Shown: positions 55,723 through 63,210 of the stretch, in pieces
Layout: each line of letters begins with the position of its first letter
How positions within the stretch are numbered: position 1 is the stretch's first letter
Assembly (NCBI GenBank): GCA_030537195.1
Contig: JAUNOK010000005.1
Location: 56,170-120,169 of the forward strand
Direction: 5' to 3'
From: Eubacteriales bacterium
Lineage (GTDB): Bacteria > Bacillota > Clostridia > Lachnospirales > Lachnospiraceae
DNA length: 64,000 nucleotides
Notes under the pieces: generated by a model
What the model was told of the DNA's origin: nothing
Database searches by the model: none
The model's input: only the letters and a program-made list of their open reading frames with translations
Position numbers and translations under genes: made by a program

Positions 55723-56427
55723 ATGATTTACACACAGGAAGTAGAGAATATGTGTCCAGTAGCACAGGGCGTTCATCATGGAGCAGCTCCAGTGCCAACA
55801 GAAGGTAAATGGGTACAGAATAAGAAGGTTGAAGATATTTCAGGTTTTACACATGGTGTAGGCTGGTGTGCTCCTCAGCAGGGTGCATGTAAGCTTACTC
55901 TTAATGTTAAGGAAGGTATCATTCAGGAAGCTTTAGTTGAGACTATCGGATGTTCAGGTATGACACATTCAGCAGCTATGGCAGCAGAGATTTTACCAGG
56001 ACTTACAGTTATGGAAGCTCTTAACACTGACCTTGTCTGTGATGCAATTAACACAGCTATGAGAGAGTTATTCTTACAGATCGTTTATGGTAGAACACAG
56101 AGCGCATTCTCTGAGGGTGGACTTGCAGTTGGTGCTGGTCTTGAAGATCTTGGTAAGGGACTTCGTTCTCAGGTTGGTACTATGTACGGTACATTAAAGA
56201 AAGGTCCTCGTTACCTTGAGATGGCTGAAGGTTATGTAACAGGTATCGCCCTTGATAAGGACAACCAGATTATCGGTTACAAGTTTGTCAGCCTTGGTAA
56301 GATGACAGACTTCATTAAGAAGGGTGATGACCCTACAACAGCATATGAGAAGGCTTGCGGACAGTACGGAAGAGTTGCAGATGCTGTTAAGATTATTGAC
56401 CCAAGAACAGATGAAGAAGTTAAATAA
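55723..56427 (+). CDS. NifU-like iron-sulfur scaffold family protein
   Basis: This 234-residue protein resembles IscU/NifU: GVGWCAPQQGACKLTLNVKE and VETIGCSGMTHSAAMAAEIL mirror the scaffold pattern with Cys at the cluster positions, but the usual Gly-Asp after the first Cys is Gly-Ala. A C-terminal extension of about 110 residues (GLEDLGKGLRSQVGTMYG, GYVTGIALDKDNQIIGYKFV) is not in plain IscU. GAAAGGAG at 55708-55715 selects the ATG at 55723. The GGGtGRT gene starts 14 bp downstream, forming a tight two-gene operon. Known Isc/Suf partners are absent. Confidence 0.8.
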   Translation: MIYTQEVENMCPVAQGVHHGAAPVPTEGKWVQNKKVEDISGFTHGVGWCAPQQGACKLTLNVKEGIIQEALVETIGCSGMTHSAAMAAEILPGLTVMEALNTDLVCDAINTAMRELFLQIVYGRTQSAFSEGGLAVGAGLEDLGKGLRSQVGTMYGTLKKGPRYLEMAEGYVTGIALDKDNQIIGYKFVSLGKMTDFIKKGDDPTTAYEKACGQYGRVADAVKIIDPRTDEEVK

Positions 56428-56441
56428 GGAGGACAATTAGA

Positions 56442-57452
56442 ATGGCTTTATTTGAATCATATGAGAGAAGAATAGATAAGATTACTTCAGTTCTTAACAG
56501 CTATGGTATAGCTAATATTGAAGAAGCTGAAAAGATTACTAAGGATGCCGGATTAGATGTATATGCTATGGTTAAGGGTATCCAGCCAATTTGTTTTGAG
56601 AATGCATGTTGGGCTTACACAGTAGGTGCAGCAATCGCTATCAAGAAGGGTGCAAGAAAGGCTTCAGAAGCTGCTGCAGCTATTGGAGAAGGTCTTCAGG
56701 CATTCTGTATTCCAGGTTCAGTTGCTGACCAGAGAAAGGTTGGTCTTGGACATGGTAACTTAGGTAAGATGTTACTTGAAGAAGAGACAGAATGTTTCGC
56801 ATTCCTTGCAGGTCATGAATCATTCGCTGCTGCTGAGGGTGCTATCGGTATCGCAGAGAAGGCTAACAAGGTTAGACAGAAACCTCTTAGAGTTATCCTT
56901 AACGGTCTTGGTAAGGATGCTGCTAAGATTATCTCAAGAATTAACGGATTCACATTCGTTGAGACAGAGATGGATTATTCAACAGGCGAAGTAAAGGAAA
57001 TCTCTAGAACAGCATACTCAGATGGTCTTCGTTCTAAGGTTAACTGCTACGGCGCTAACGATGTAACAGAAGGTGTTGCAATCATGTGGAAGGAGAATGT
57101 TGATATCTCTATCACAGGTAACTCAACAAACCCTACAAGATTCCAGCATCCAGTTGCAGGTACATATAAGAAGGAAAGACTTGAAGCTGGCAAGAAGTAC
57201 TTCTCAGTAGCTTCAGGTGGTGGTACAGGACGTACACTTCACCCAGATAACATGGCAGCAGGTCCTGCTTCTTATGGTATGACAGATACAATGGGACGTA
57301 TGCACTCAGACGCTCAGTTCGCAGGTTCTTCATCAGTTCCAGCTCACGTTGAAATGATGGGATTAATCGGAATGGGTAACAACCCAATGGTTGGTGCTAC
57401 TGTTGCTGTAGCTGTTTCTATCGAAGAAGCTGCTAAGAACGGTAAGTTCTAA
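56442..57452 (+). CDS. GGGtGRT protein, function unknown
   Basis: This 336-residue protein carries the eponymous motif SGGGTGRTLHPDN at about residues 250-262 and has the length of the GGGtGRT family (PF14057). Other conserved blocks are GLGHGNLGKMLLEEETECFAF, ICFENACWAYTVG and HAHVEMMGLIGMGNNPMVG-type Gly/Met-rich ending. No signal peptide, so it is cytoplasmic. The NifU-like gene precedes it by 14 bp, with AAGGAGG in the gap. Codon choice is biased to high-usage codons, suggesting strong expression (impression, not computed). No function is known to me. Confidence 0.88.
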   Translation: MALFESYERRIDKITSVLNSYGIANIEEAEKITKDAGLDVYAMVKGIQPICFENACWAYTVGAAIAIKKGARKASEAAAAIGEGLQAFCIPGSVADQRKVGLGHGNLGKMLLEEETECFAFLAGHESFAAAEGAIGIAEKANKVRQKPLRVILNGLGKDAAKIISRINGFTFVETEMDYSTGEVKEISRTAYSDGLRSKVNCYGANDVTEGVAIMWKENVDISITGNSTNPTRFQHPVAGTYKKERLEAGKKYFSVASGGGTGRTLHPDNMAAGPASYGMTDTMGRMHSDAQFAGSSSVPAHVEMMGLIGMGNNPMVGATVAVAVSIEEAAKNGKF

Positions 57453-57488
57453 TTAAGAATGTATATTAAAACCGTATAATACGGGCTT

Positions 57489-57527
57489 AAGAGCCTGTCG
57501 CATCATTGGTGCGGCAGGCTCTTTTTT
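57489..57527 (+). terminator. Strong intrinsic terminator after the GGGtGRT gene
   Basis: AAGAGCCTGTCGCA (57489-57502) pairs with TGCGGCAGGCTCTT (57510-57523), then TTTT. Also suited to the converging AraC gene. Confidence 0.94.
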
Positions 57528-57533
57528 GAAAGT

Positions 57534-58388
57534 TTAATTTTCAGCTTTCTTCGGTTTATTATTTTTTCTGAATTCAGAAGGAGAAACTCCGTTAACTAGT
57601 TTAAATGTATCACCGAAATAATTGGAATTGCAGAAACCACACTCATCAGCAATATCAGACAGACTTAAATCTGTTTCGATGAGATACCATTCAGCATGAT
57701 TAATGCGGATATTACGCAGGTATTCAGCGAAACCAATGTTGTTAAATGCTTTGAATTTGCTGGAGAAATATGATGGATTAAGATTCAGGTGATTGGCAAC
57801 ATCTTTAAGCGTTATGTTGTTCTTGAAGTTCTCAGCAATATATTTGGCAGCAATAATCATATCCTGATTAATCTTATTATCCGAATCAGCAATAAATTCT
57901 TTAATATCCTTAGTGTTTCGGTCGAGACGGACAAGACGCATTATAAGATACTGGAATAACTGTCTTATGCAGCAGTCCGAATAACCATCGATAATATCAT
58001 ATTCTTTCTGAATCTCCCAGAAAAGAGAGTCAATTTTCTCACGTTTTTCTTTCTCAATATACAGAATGTGTCCCCACAGATTATGTTCAGCCCAGTTCTT
58101 TCCAAGGCAGTCATCAATTGTATCTATGTAGTCCTTGGAGAACTCAATATATGTTCTTTCAGGAATAAGTTCACCAATATATGATGTCTTATGAATGGAA
58201 TTAGCCGGTATAAATATGACATTACCTTCTGAAAGAGTATAAAGCCTGTCGTCTATAGAAATAGTACAATTGCCATGCATCAGATAGAAAAGCTCATAAT
58301 ATGTATGGCTGTGTGCTGAGTGCATGGAATAGTGAAGCTTATGAATAGCGTGGTTTATTCGGAATCGAGAGATATTATTTACTGACAT
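57534..58388 (-). CDS. AraC-family transcriptional regulator
   Basis: This 284-residue protein has an N-terminal cupin sensor (HSHTYYELFYLMHGNCTIS, YTLSEGNVIFIPANSIHKTS) and a C-terminal AraC pair of helix-turn-helix motifs (NITLKDVANHLNLNPSYFSS and LSLSDIADECGFCNSNYFG, ending FKLVNGVSPSEFR). The start at 58388 has AAAGGG upstream; a longer frame to 58469 lacks one. It diverges from the pectin methylesterase gene with a 222-bp shared region, so it probably regulates that gene in response to a pectin product (inference from position). Confidence 0.93.
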   Translation of the reverse strand: MSVNNISRFRINHAIHKLHYSMHSAHSHTYYELFYLMHGNCTISIDDRLYTLSEGNVIFIPANSIHKTSYIGELIPERTYIEFSKDYIDTIDDCLGKNWAEHNLWGHILYIEKEKREKIDSLFWEIQKEYDIIDGYSDCCIRQLFQYLIMRLVRLDRNTKDIKEFIADSDNKINQDMIIAAKYIAENFKNNITLKDVANHLNLNPSYFSSKFKAFNNIGFAEYLRNIRINHAEWYLIETDLSLSDIADECGFCNSNYFGDTFKLVNGVSPSEFRKNNKPKKAEN

Positions 58389-58458
58389 AATAAAGCCCTT
58401 TCGTATAATGAATTGCAAGTTGTGCATATTGACTGAAAAATGTATATAAATATATAAA

Positions 58459-58468
58459 TGTTGCAACA
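58459..58468. promoter_or_regulatory. Palindrome TGTTGCAACA in the AraC/methylesterase divergent region
   Basis: A perfect 10-bp palindrome 71 bp from the regulator start and 143 bp from the esterase start, followed by AAATGTATT. No clear sigma-A promoter is seen for the esterase gene, as expected for an activated promoter. Confidence 0.35.
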
Positions 58469-58610
58469 AAATGTATTATAACACTAAAAAAATCAGTAAT
58501 CAACAGATAAAATGTAAATATATAAGTAGATAAAAACTGGTGCTTGATATATATTTTATTTAATGATGCGTGTGTTAGCGCAAATAATAATCGGGAGGGT
58601 TTTATATATC

Positions 58611-61600
58611 ATGAGAAAAACCAGACGTTTAAAGAAAGCAGCCAGTGTTGCAGCTGTTGTTGCAATGACAGCAACTATGATGCCGGTTGGAGTATTAACT
58701 AATGGATTCGGAGTTAACAGAATAGCATATGCAGATGAACAGGGAGCAACACAGTCTAAAGTTCTTGATACTATCTGGAATGAATCAGAGGTTGGAGAAC
58801 ATGAAGGAAAAGGATCTTATTCATATGATGCAGCAGCTAAGACAGTTACTTTAACAGGAGCAGGAACTAAGTTTGATAAAGATGCTGGCGTGGATAATCT
58901 TTATTATGCTTATTTTAATGCTAAAGGTAATATAACAATTACAGCCAAGATGACTGTAACAGGTTCAACAGGAATGGCAGGACTTCTTGTAAGAAATGCA
59001 AGTGATGAAGCAACAAGTGGTTCAGCAGCATTATATGCAGATATTTCTAAATCACAGGTAAGATATGGATATCATCTTGATGGAGGAATAGGTGGCGCAA
59101 GTAATGTTAATTCTGCTGTAACAACAAGTTCACAGGATATATATGTTAAGCTTGAAATAGCAGGAGAAAAGGCTACATATCATGTGGCAACACAGCCAGA
59201 TTTTTCTGATGAGAAGACTAAAGTACAGACAATATCAGGATTAGATGCTAAGACAGTTGGCTTCTTTGCTACAGAAGGTGTTACTGCAACATTCTCAGAT
59301 GTTAAGGTTTCTTCAGAATATACACAGGATGATGTAGCTGTTAAGAAAACAATATTTGATTCAGAAGTTGGTGAATTAAAGACATCTAACACTACATCAA
59401 AAGATTACAATGATGCTGGAGATATGTCATATACAGAGACACCAGATGGTAATGTATTATCAGTTGTAGCTAACAGAGGTAAGACTAAGAAGGGTAATAT
59501 CAGACAGGATGAGAGAATTAATTATATGTTATTCCCATCTACAACAGAAGATATGACAATAAAGGCTGATGTTACTATTAAGGCAATTGATAGTGGTACA
59601 GATAAGCAGGGTATTGCTGTTGGTCAGTTTGCTGCAGACGCAACTGGTAAGAGAGCTTGTGATACAATACATTTCCATAAGGGATTAAAGATTCAGCATA
59701 CATATTCGACAACTCCAGGAACAGGTGGAACAGGCTCACTTGCTAATGCATATACAGTTGGTTCAACATATTCATTAACATATACTAAGAAAGATAATAA
59801 GGCATATTTAGCTGTTGTTGATGCAAGTGGTAATGTTGTTGGTTCAACAGGTGATTCGCCAATTGATTTAACATCAGAAACATATTATGAAGGACTTCAG
59901 TCAGGAAAAGAAGTTCAGTATGGATTAGCATTTTCTGGTATTACTGTAGATGTTGCTAATGTAACATTACTTAATTCAGCAGATGAAGTTGTTTATGATA
60001 TGAATGATTATTATATTGCAACAGGCGTTGCACCAGTAATTGCTAATGCGGCTTCTTCAGTATCAGAAGATAGAAACAGTATTAATCTTAACTGGGATAT
60101 AGCAACAGAAGGTTCTGGTAATGTAAAGTATATTATATATGTATCAAAGGATGGTGGTGAGTATACTAAGGCTGCAGAATCTAAGATTAATTCATTCTCT
60201 TATACAGGTATGACAGGAGATGGAAAGTATACATTTAAGATTGTTCCAGTAGGTGGAGATACACAGGGAACTGCTATTGAATCAGCAGAGGTTGATTATC
60301 AGAAGCCACTTGCACAGAGTACAATCACTGCTAATGGTTCATCTTCTAAGATTTCTGTAAGCTGGACAGCAGTAGATGGAGCAACATCTTATGATTTATA
60401 CAGAACATTAGGCTCTAATGGCTCAGCTGAGTTAATAACAACTACAGCAGATCTTACATATGAAGATATTAATGTTAAGACAGAAGAGCCATATTGCTAT
60501 TATGTAGTAGCAAAGAATGATAATAATGAAAGTAATCCATCAGTAAAGGTTCAGACTCTTGCATCTGATGGACATGTTGGAGAGTATGTAGTTGAGAATG
60601 AAGCTGCTAAGCTTACAGTAACAGACAAATCTAACGATACAATTGATTCAGATAGTGCTTCAATTACAATGAAGTCAGACAGAGCAGGTAGTGTGAAGCT
60701 TGTTCTTAATGGCAAAGAAGTATCAACACAGAGTGTAAAGGCTGATGAAGAATTTAAGCTTGAGTTATCAGGATTGGTTCAGGCAAGAAATGATGTTGAG
60801 GTATTATTCACAGATGAGAATAATCAGACAACAAGAAAGACATTTAATTTTGTAAGCAAGCCAAAATATGATATTGTTGTTGATGCAGCATTTGCTGGAA
60901 ATGACGGGGATGTAGTAGATGGACATGCAACATATAAGACTGTACAGGCAGCTGTTAATTCTGTTCCAGCTGATAATGCTGAATCTAAGGTTATATTTAT
61001 TAAGAATGGTGAATATAATGAGCGCGTAACTGTAGAAGTACCTAATGTAAGTCTTTTAGGTGAAGATGCAGAGAAGACACACATTTACTATTCAGCTGCT
61101 ATATCTGAAGGAACTGCTACTGATATGTGGACAAGAAATGCTATGTATGTAGGTTCTGATGCAGATGGATTTACAGCAGAGAATCTTACAGTAGAAAATT
61201 CATTCAAATATACTAATGGCAGCGATCAGCAGGCAGATGCTCTTTGCATAGTTGCAGATAAAACAGCATGCGTTAATATAAGACTTATTGGTTATCAGGA
61301 TACTCTTCTTACAGATTCAAGAGTTAAGGGTGCAGATGGTAACTATGAAGTTACAAGACAGTACTTCTCTAAGTGTTATATTACAGGTAATGTAGATTTT
61401 ATCTATGGTTCAGGTTCATCATACTTTGATGATTGTGATATTGTTGCAAGATATACACAGTATAAGTCTGATGGATGCTACACAGCACCAAGAACATATG
61501 CTTCTACAGATTATGGCATGGTATTTAATGAATGCCGATTCACAGCTGAAGAGGGAGTTGGTGATGGCCAGTACAGATTATCAAGACCATGGGGTGCAGA

Positions 61601-62078
61601 TGCATCTACAACATTTATCAACTGTTATCTTGGCAGAGCAGTTCAGGCTGTAGGTTATGGAGATATGAGTGGTAACTTATATAAAGATGCAAGATTTGCA
61701 GAATATGGTTCATATGGTCCAGGATATTATGTTAATAATGACAGACCATTACTTACTTCAGATGAAGCTAAGTTATTCTCCGAAGAAAAGGTTATGGGAG
61801 ATTATGATGCTGTTGCAGTTGTTAAAGCATTATATAAGGCAGATGAGCCTTCTACACCAGAAGATCCAAAGCCAGTAGATCCAACACCAGAAGATCCAAA
61901 GCCGGCAGACCCAACACCTGGTACACCATCAGATGATAAGCCAGCTGATAATACACAGGTTAAGGATGATAATAAAGCTCCACAGACAGGAGATAAGGCT
62001 CCAATTGCAGCACTTGCTTCACTTCTTGGATTATCAGGATTAGGATTATTTGCTTCAACTAAGAAGAAAAGAGTTTAA
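58611..62078 (+). CDS. Large cell-wall-anchored pectin methylesterase (CE8)
   Basis: This 1155-residue protein removes methyl esters from pectin. Order: signal peptide (about 1-42), two LamG/DUF1349-like beta-sandwich domains (about 60-230 and 240-470), two Fn3 domains (about 475-560 and 565-650), a short beta domain (about 655-745), the CE8 catalytic domain (about 754-1070), a Pro/Asp-rich linker (about 1079-1120), then PQTGD, a hydrophobic helix and KKKRV. CE8 residues are intact: GYQDTLL, GNVDFIYG and SRPWG. GGAGGG at 58594-58599 supports the ATG at 58611. The TG-D tail suggests sortase anchoring. Divergent from an AraC gene. Confidence 0.94.
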   Translation: MRKTRRLKKAASVAAVVAMTATMMPVGVLTNGFGVNRIAYADEQGATQSKVLDTIWNESEVGEHEGKGSYSYDAAAKTVTLTGAGTKFDKDAGVDNLYYAYFNAKGNITITAKMTVTGSTGMAGLLVRNASDEATSGSAALYADISKSQVRYGYHLDGGIGGASNVNSAVTTSSQDIYVKLEIAGEKATYHVATQPDFSDEKTKVQTISGLDAKTVGFFATEGVTATFSDVKVSSEYTQDDVAVKKTIFDSEVGELKTSNTTSKDYNDAGDMSYTETPDGNVLSVVANRGKTKKGNIRQDERINYMLFPSTTEDMTIKADVTIKAIDSGTDKQGIAVGQFAADATGKRACDTIHFHKGLKIQHTYSTTPGTGGTGSLANAYTVGSTYSLTYTKKDNKAYLAVVDASGNVVGSTGDSPIDLTSETYYEGLQSGKEVQYGLAFSGITVDVANVTLLNSADEVVYDMNDYYIATGVAPVIANAASSVSEDRNSINLNWDIATEGSGNVKYIIYVSKDGGEYTKAAESKINSFSYTGMTGDGKYTFKIVPVGGDTQGTAIESAEVDYQKPLAQSTITANGSSSKISVSWTAVDGATSYDLYRTLGSNGSAELITTTADLTYEDINVKTEEPYCYYVVAKNDNNESNPSVKVQTLASDGHVGEYVVENEAAKLTVTDKSNDTIDSDSASITMKSDRAGSVKLVLNGKEVSTQSVKADEEFKLELSGLVQARNDVEVLFTDENNQTTRKTFNFVSKPKYDIVVDAAFAGNDGDVVDGHATYKTVQAAVNSVPADNAESKVIFIKNGEYNERVTVEVPNVSLLGEDAEKTHIYYSAAISEGTATDMWTRNAMYVGSDADGFTAENLTVENSFKYTNGSDQQADALCIVADKTACVNIRLIGYQDTLLTDSRVKGADGNYEVTRQYFSKCYITGNVDFIYGSGSSYFDDCDIVARYTQYKSDGCYTAPRTYASTDYGMVFNECRFTAEEGVGDGQYRLSRPWGADASTTFINCYLGRAVQAVGYGDMSGNLYKDARFAEYGSYGPGYYVNNDRPLLTSDEAKLFSEEKVMGDYDAVAVVKALYKADEPSTPEDPKPVDPTPEDPKPADPTPGTPSDDKPADNTQVKDDNKAPQTGDKAPIAALASLLGLSGLGLFASTKKKRV

Positions 62079-62108
62079 GCTAAAGTGATTTAATCAAATA
62101 AACATGTT

Positions 62109-62151
62109 AACCCAGGGTATTTAGTAAATTACTAATATACTCTGGGTTTTC
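62109..62151 (+). terminator. Intrinsic terminator after the methylesterase gene
   Basis: AACCCAGGGTAT... (from 62109) pairs with ...ATACTCTGGGTT (to 62148) with one bulge, followed by a T run. Confidence 0.88.
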
Positions 62152-62180
62152 TTGACATTTGGCATAAAGCCATATATTCT
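62152..62180 (+). promoter_or_regulatory. Predicted sigma-A promoter of thiT
   Basis: TTGACA (62152-62157) and TATTCT (62175-62180), 17-bp spacing. It starts immediately after the upstream terminator and overlaps a palindrome at 62174-62192. Confidence 0.65.
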
Positions 62181-62192
62181 TTTAAAGAATAT
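62174..62192. promoter_or_regulatory. 19-bp palindrome over the thiT -10 region
   Basis: ATATTCTTT-T-AAAGAATAT is a perfect 9-bp inverted repeat around one base, covering the -10 and start point: a likely repressor operator. Confidence 0.5.
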
Positions 62193-62223
62193 TAAAGGAC
62201 GAAAGTTAAAGAAAGGGAAATAT

Positions 62224-62772
62224 ATGAGTTTATCGGTTAACAAAATAAGGGCAAAACATATTGCATTTGCAGCAATGGCGGTGGCACTGGCTATTGTAAC
62301 TTCTATGATTAAGATTATTAAACTTCCAATGGGTGGTTCAGTAACGTTATTCAGTATGTTATTCATAGTGCTTATAGGATACTGGTATGGATTAAAGGCA
62401 GGATTGACAGCGGCGCTTGCATATGGAGTTTTACAGTTATTGCTTGATCCATATATTCTGAATATTCCGCAGGTGCTTCTTGATTATATATTAGGATTCG
62501 GTGCACTCGGTTTATCAGGAATATTTTCTAATTCAAAGCATGGATTAATTAAAGGATACATTGTCGGAGTTATTGGAAGATTCATATGTTCATTCCTGTC
62601 TGGATGGATATTCTTTGCTGTATATACTCCGGAATTCTTTAACAGTGCAATACTGTACTCGATTGTATATAATGGTTCATATATAGGACTTGAAGCGGTA
62701 ATAACACTCGTAGTTATAGCTCTTCCTCCAGTTAATAAAGCGTTGACATACGTTAAGAATAATCTTGTGTAG
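62224..62772 (+). CDS. thiT: ThiT-type thiamine ECF transporter substrate-binding subunit
   Basis: This 182-residue membrane protein has about six hydrophobic segments and the ThiT marker pattern: KIRAKHIAFAAMAVALAIVTSMIKIIKLPMGGS at the N terminus, GYWYGLKAGLTAALAYGVLQLLLDPYI, FICSFLSGWIFF and YNGSYIG. It binds thiamine and shares an EcfAA'T module encoded elsewhere. AAAGGGAAATAT precedes the ATG. No TPP riboswitch lies in the short leader, unlike many thiT genes; an operator-like palindrome is present instead. Single-gene unit with a strong terminator. Confidence 0.9.
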   Translation: MSLSVNKIRAKHIAFAAMAVALAIVTSMIKIIKLPMGGSVTLFSMLFIVLIGYWYGLKAGLTAALAYGVLQLLLDPYILNIPQVLLDYILGFGALGLSGIFSNSKHGLIKGYIVGVIGRFICSFLSGWIFFAVYTPEFFNSAILYSIVYNGSYIGLEAVITLVVIALPPVNKALTYVKNNLV

Positions 62773-62785
62773 ACAATATCTACAT

Positions 62786-62849
62786 AAAAAGCTCATGAAG
62801 ATTGAAGTAAATGGGATAATTCCCGTAGACAATCTTCATGAGCTTTTTT
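62786..62849 (+). terminator. Strong intrinsic terminator after thiT
   Basis: A perfect 19-bp stem (62786-62804 with 62830-62848) whose 25-nt loop can itself pair GGGA with TCCC. T-rich right arm; the A-rich left arm could also serve the minus-strand tRNA. Confidence 0.92.
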
Positions 62850-62854
62850 ATTAG

Positions 62855-62928
62855 TCGGCGTGACAGGATTTGAACCTGCGGCCTCGTAGTCCCGAACCAC
62901 GCGCTCTACCAAACTGAGCCACACGCCG
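62855..62928 (-). tRNA. tRNA-Pro (anticodon CGG)
   Basis: Read on the minus strand from 62928, a cloverleaf forms: acceptor CGGCGTG/CACGCCG, D stem GCTC/GAGC, anticodon stem CGTGG/CTACG with loop TTCGGGA (anticodon CGG), T arm GCAGG-TTCAAAT-CCTGT. The discriminator is A and CCA is not encoded (next bases CTA). Confidence 0.96.
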
Positions 62929-63210
62929 TTATATAAATATGACTTATATATTATAACGTATTTATGAAGAAGTGCAAGATAAATAATTATAAGATATATT
63001 TTTAAAATACAATGAATTATATATATTGACTAATACACAATGATATGATATATACTATCTATAAATATTTTAAATATTAAACTATGTAGAGAATCACAGG
63101 AAGACTATTGCAAACAGGTTTGAGAGTAGTATATAATTATATATATAAAATATGATTGAAATACTCTTGCCATGAGCAATTGACCGCAGGTTACAGAGAA
63201 GGGGAAGAGT
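62929..63210. other. AT-rich region between tRNA-Pro and the Rpn-like gene
   Basis: A very AT-rich gap of 282 bp with no ORF of note. It must hold the promoters of both the tRNA (minus) and the nuclease gene (plus), but none is clear to me because TATA-like strings are everywhere. Confidence 0.5.

Noticed and set aside
62152..62223. TPP riboswitch before thiT
   Set aside because: The 5' region is under 60 nt and lacks the CUGAGA-type core.
62929..63210. Integration site or mobile boundary next to tRNA-Pro
   Set aside because: No integrase and no repeat of the tRNA 3' end were found in the visible sequence.
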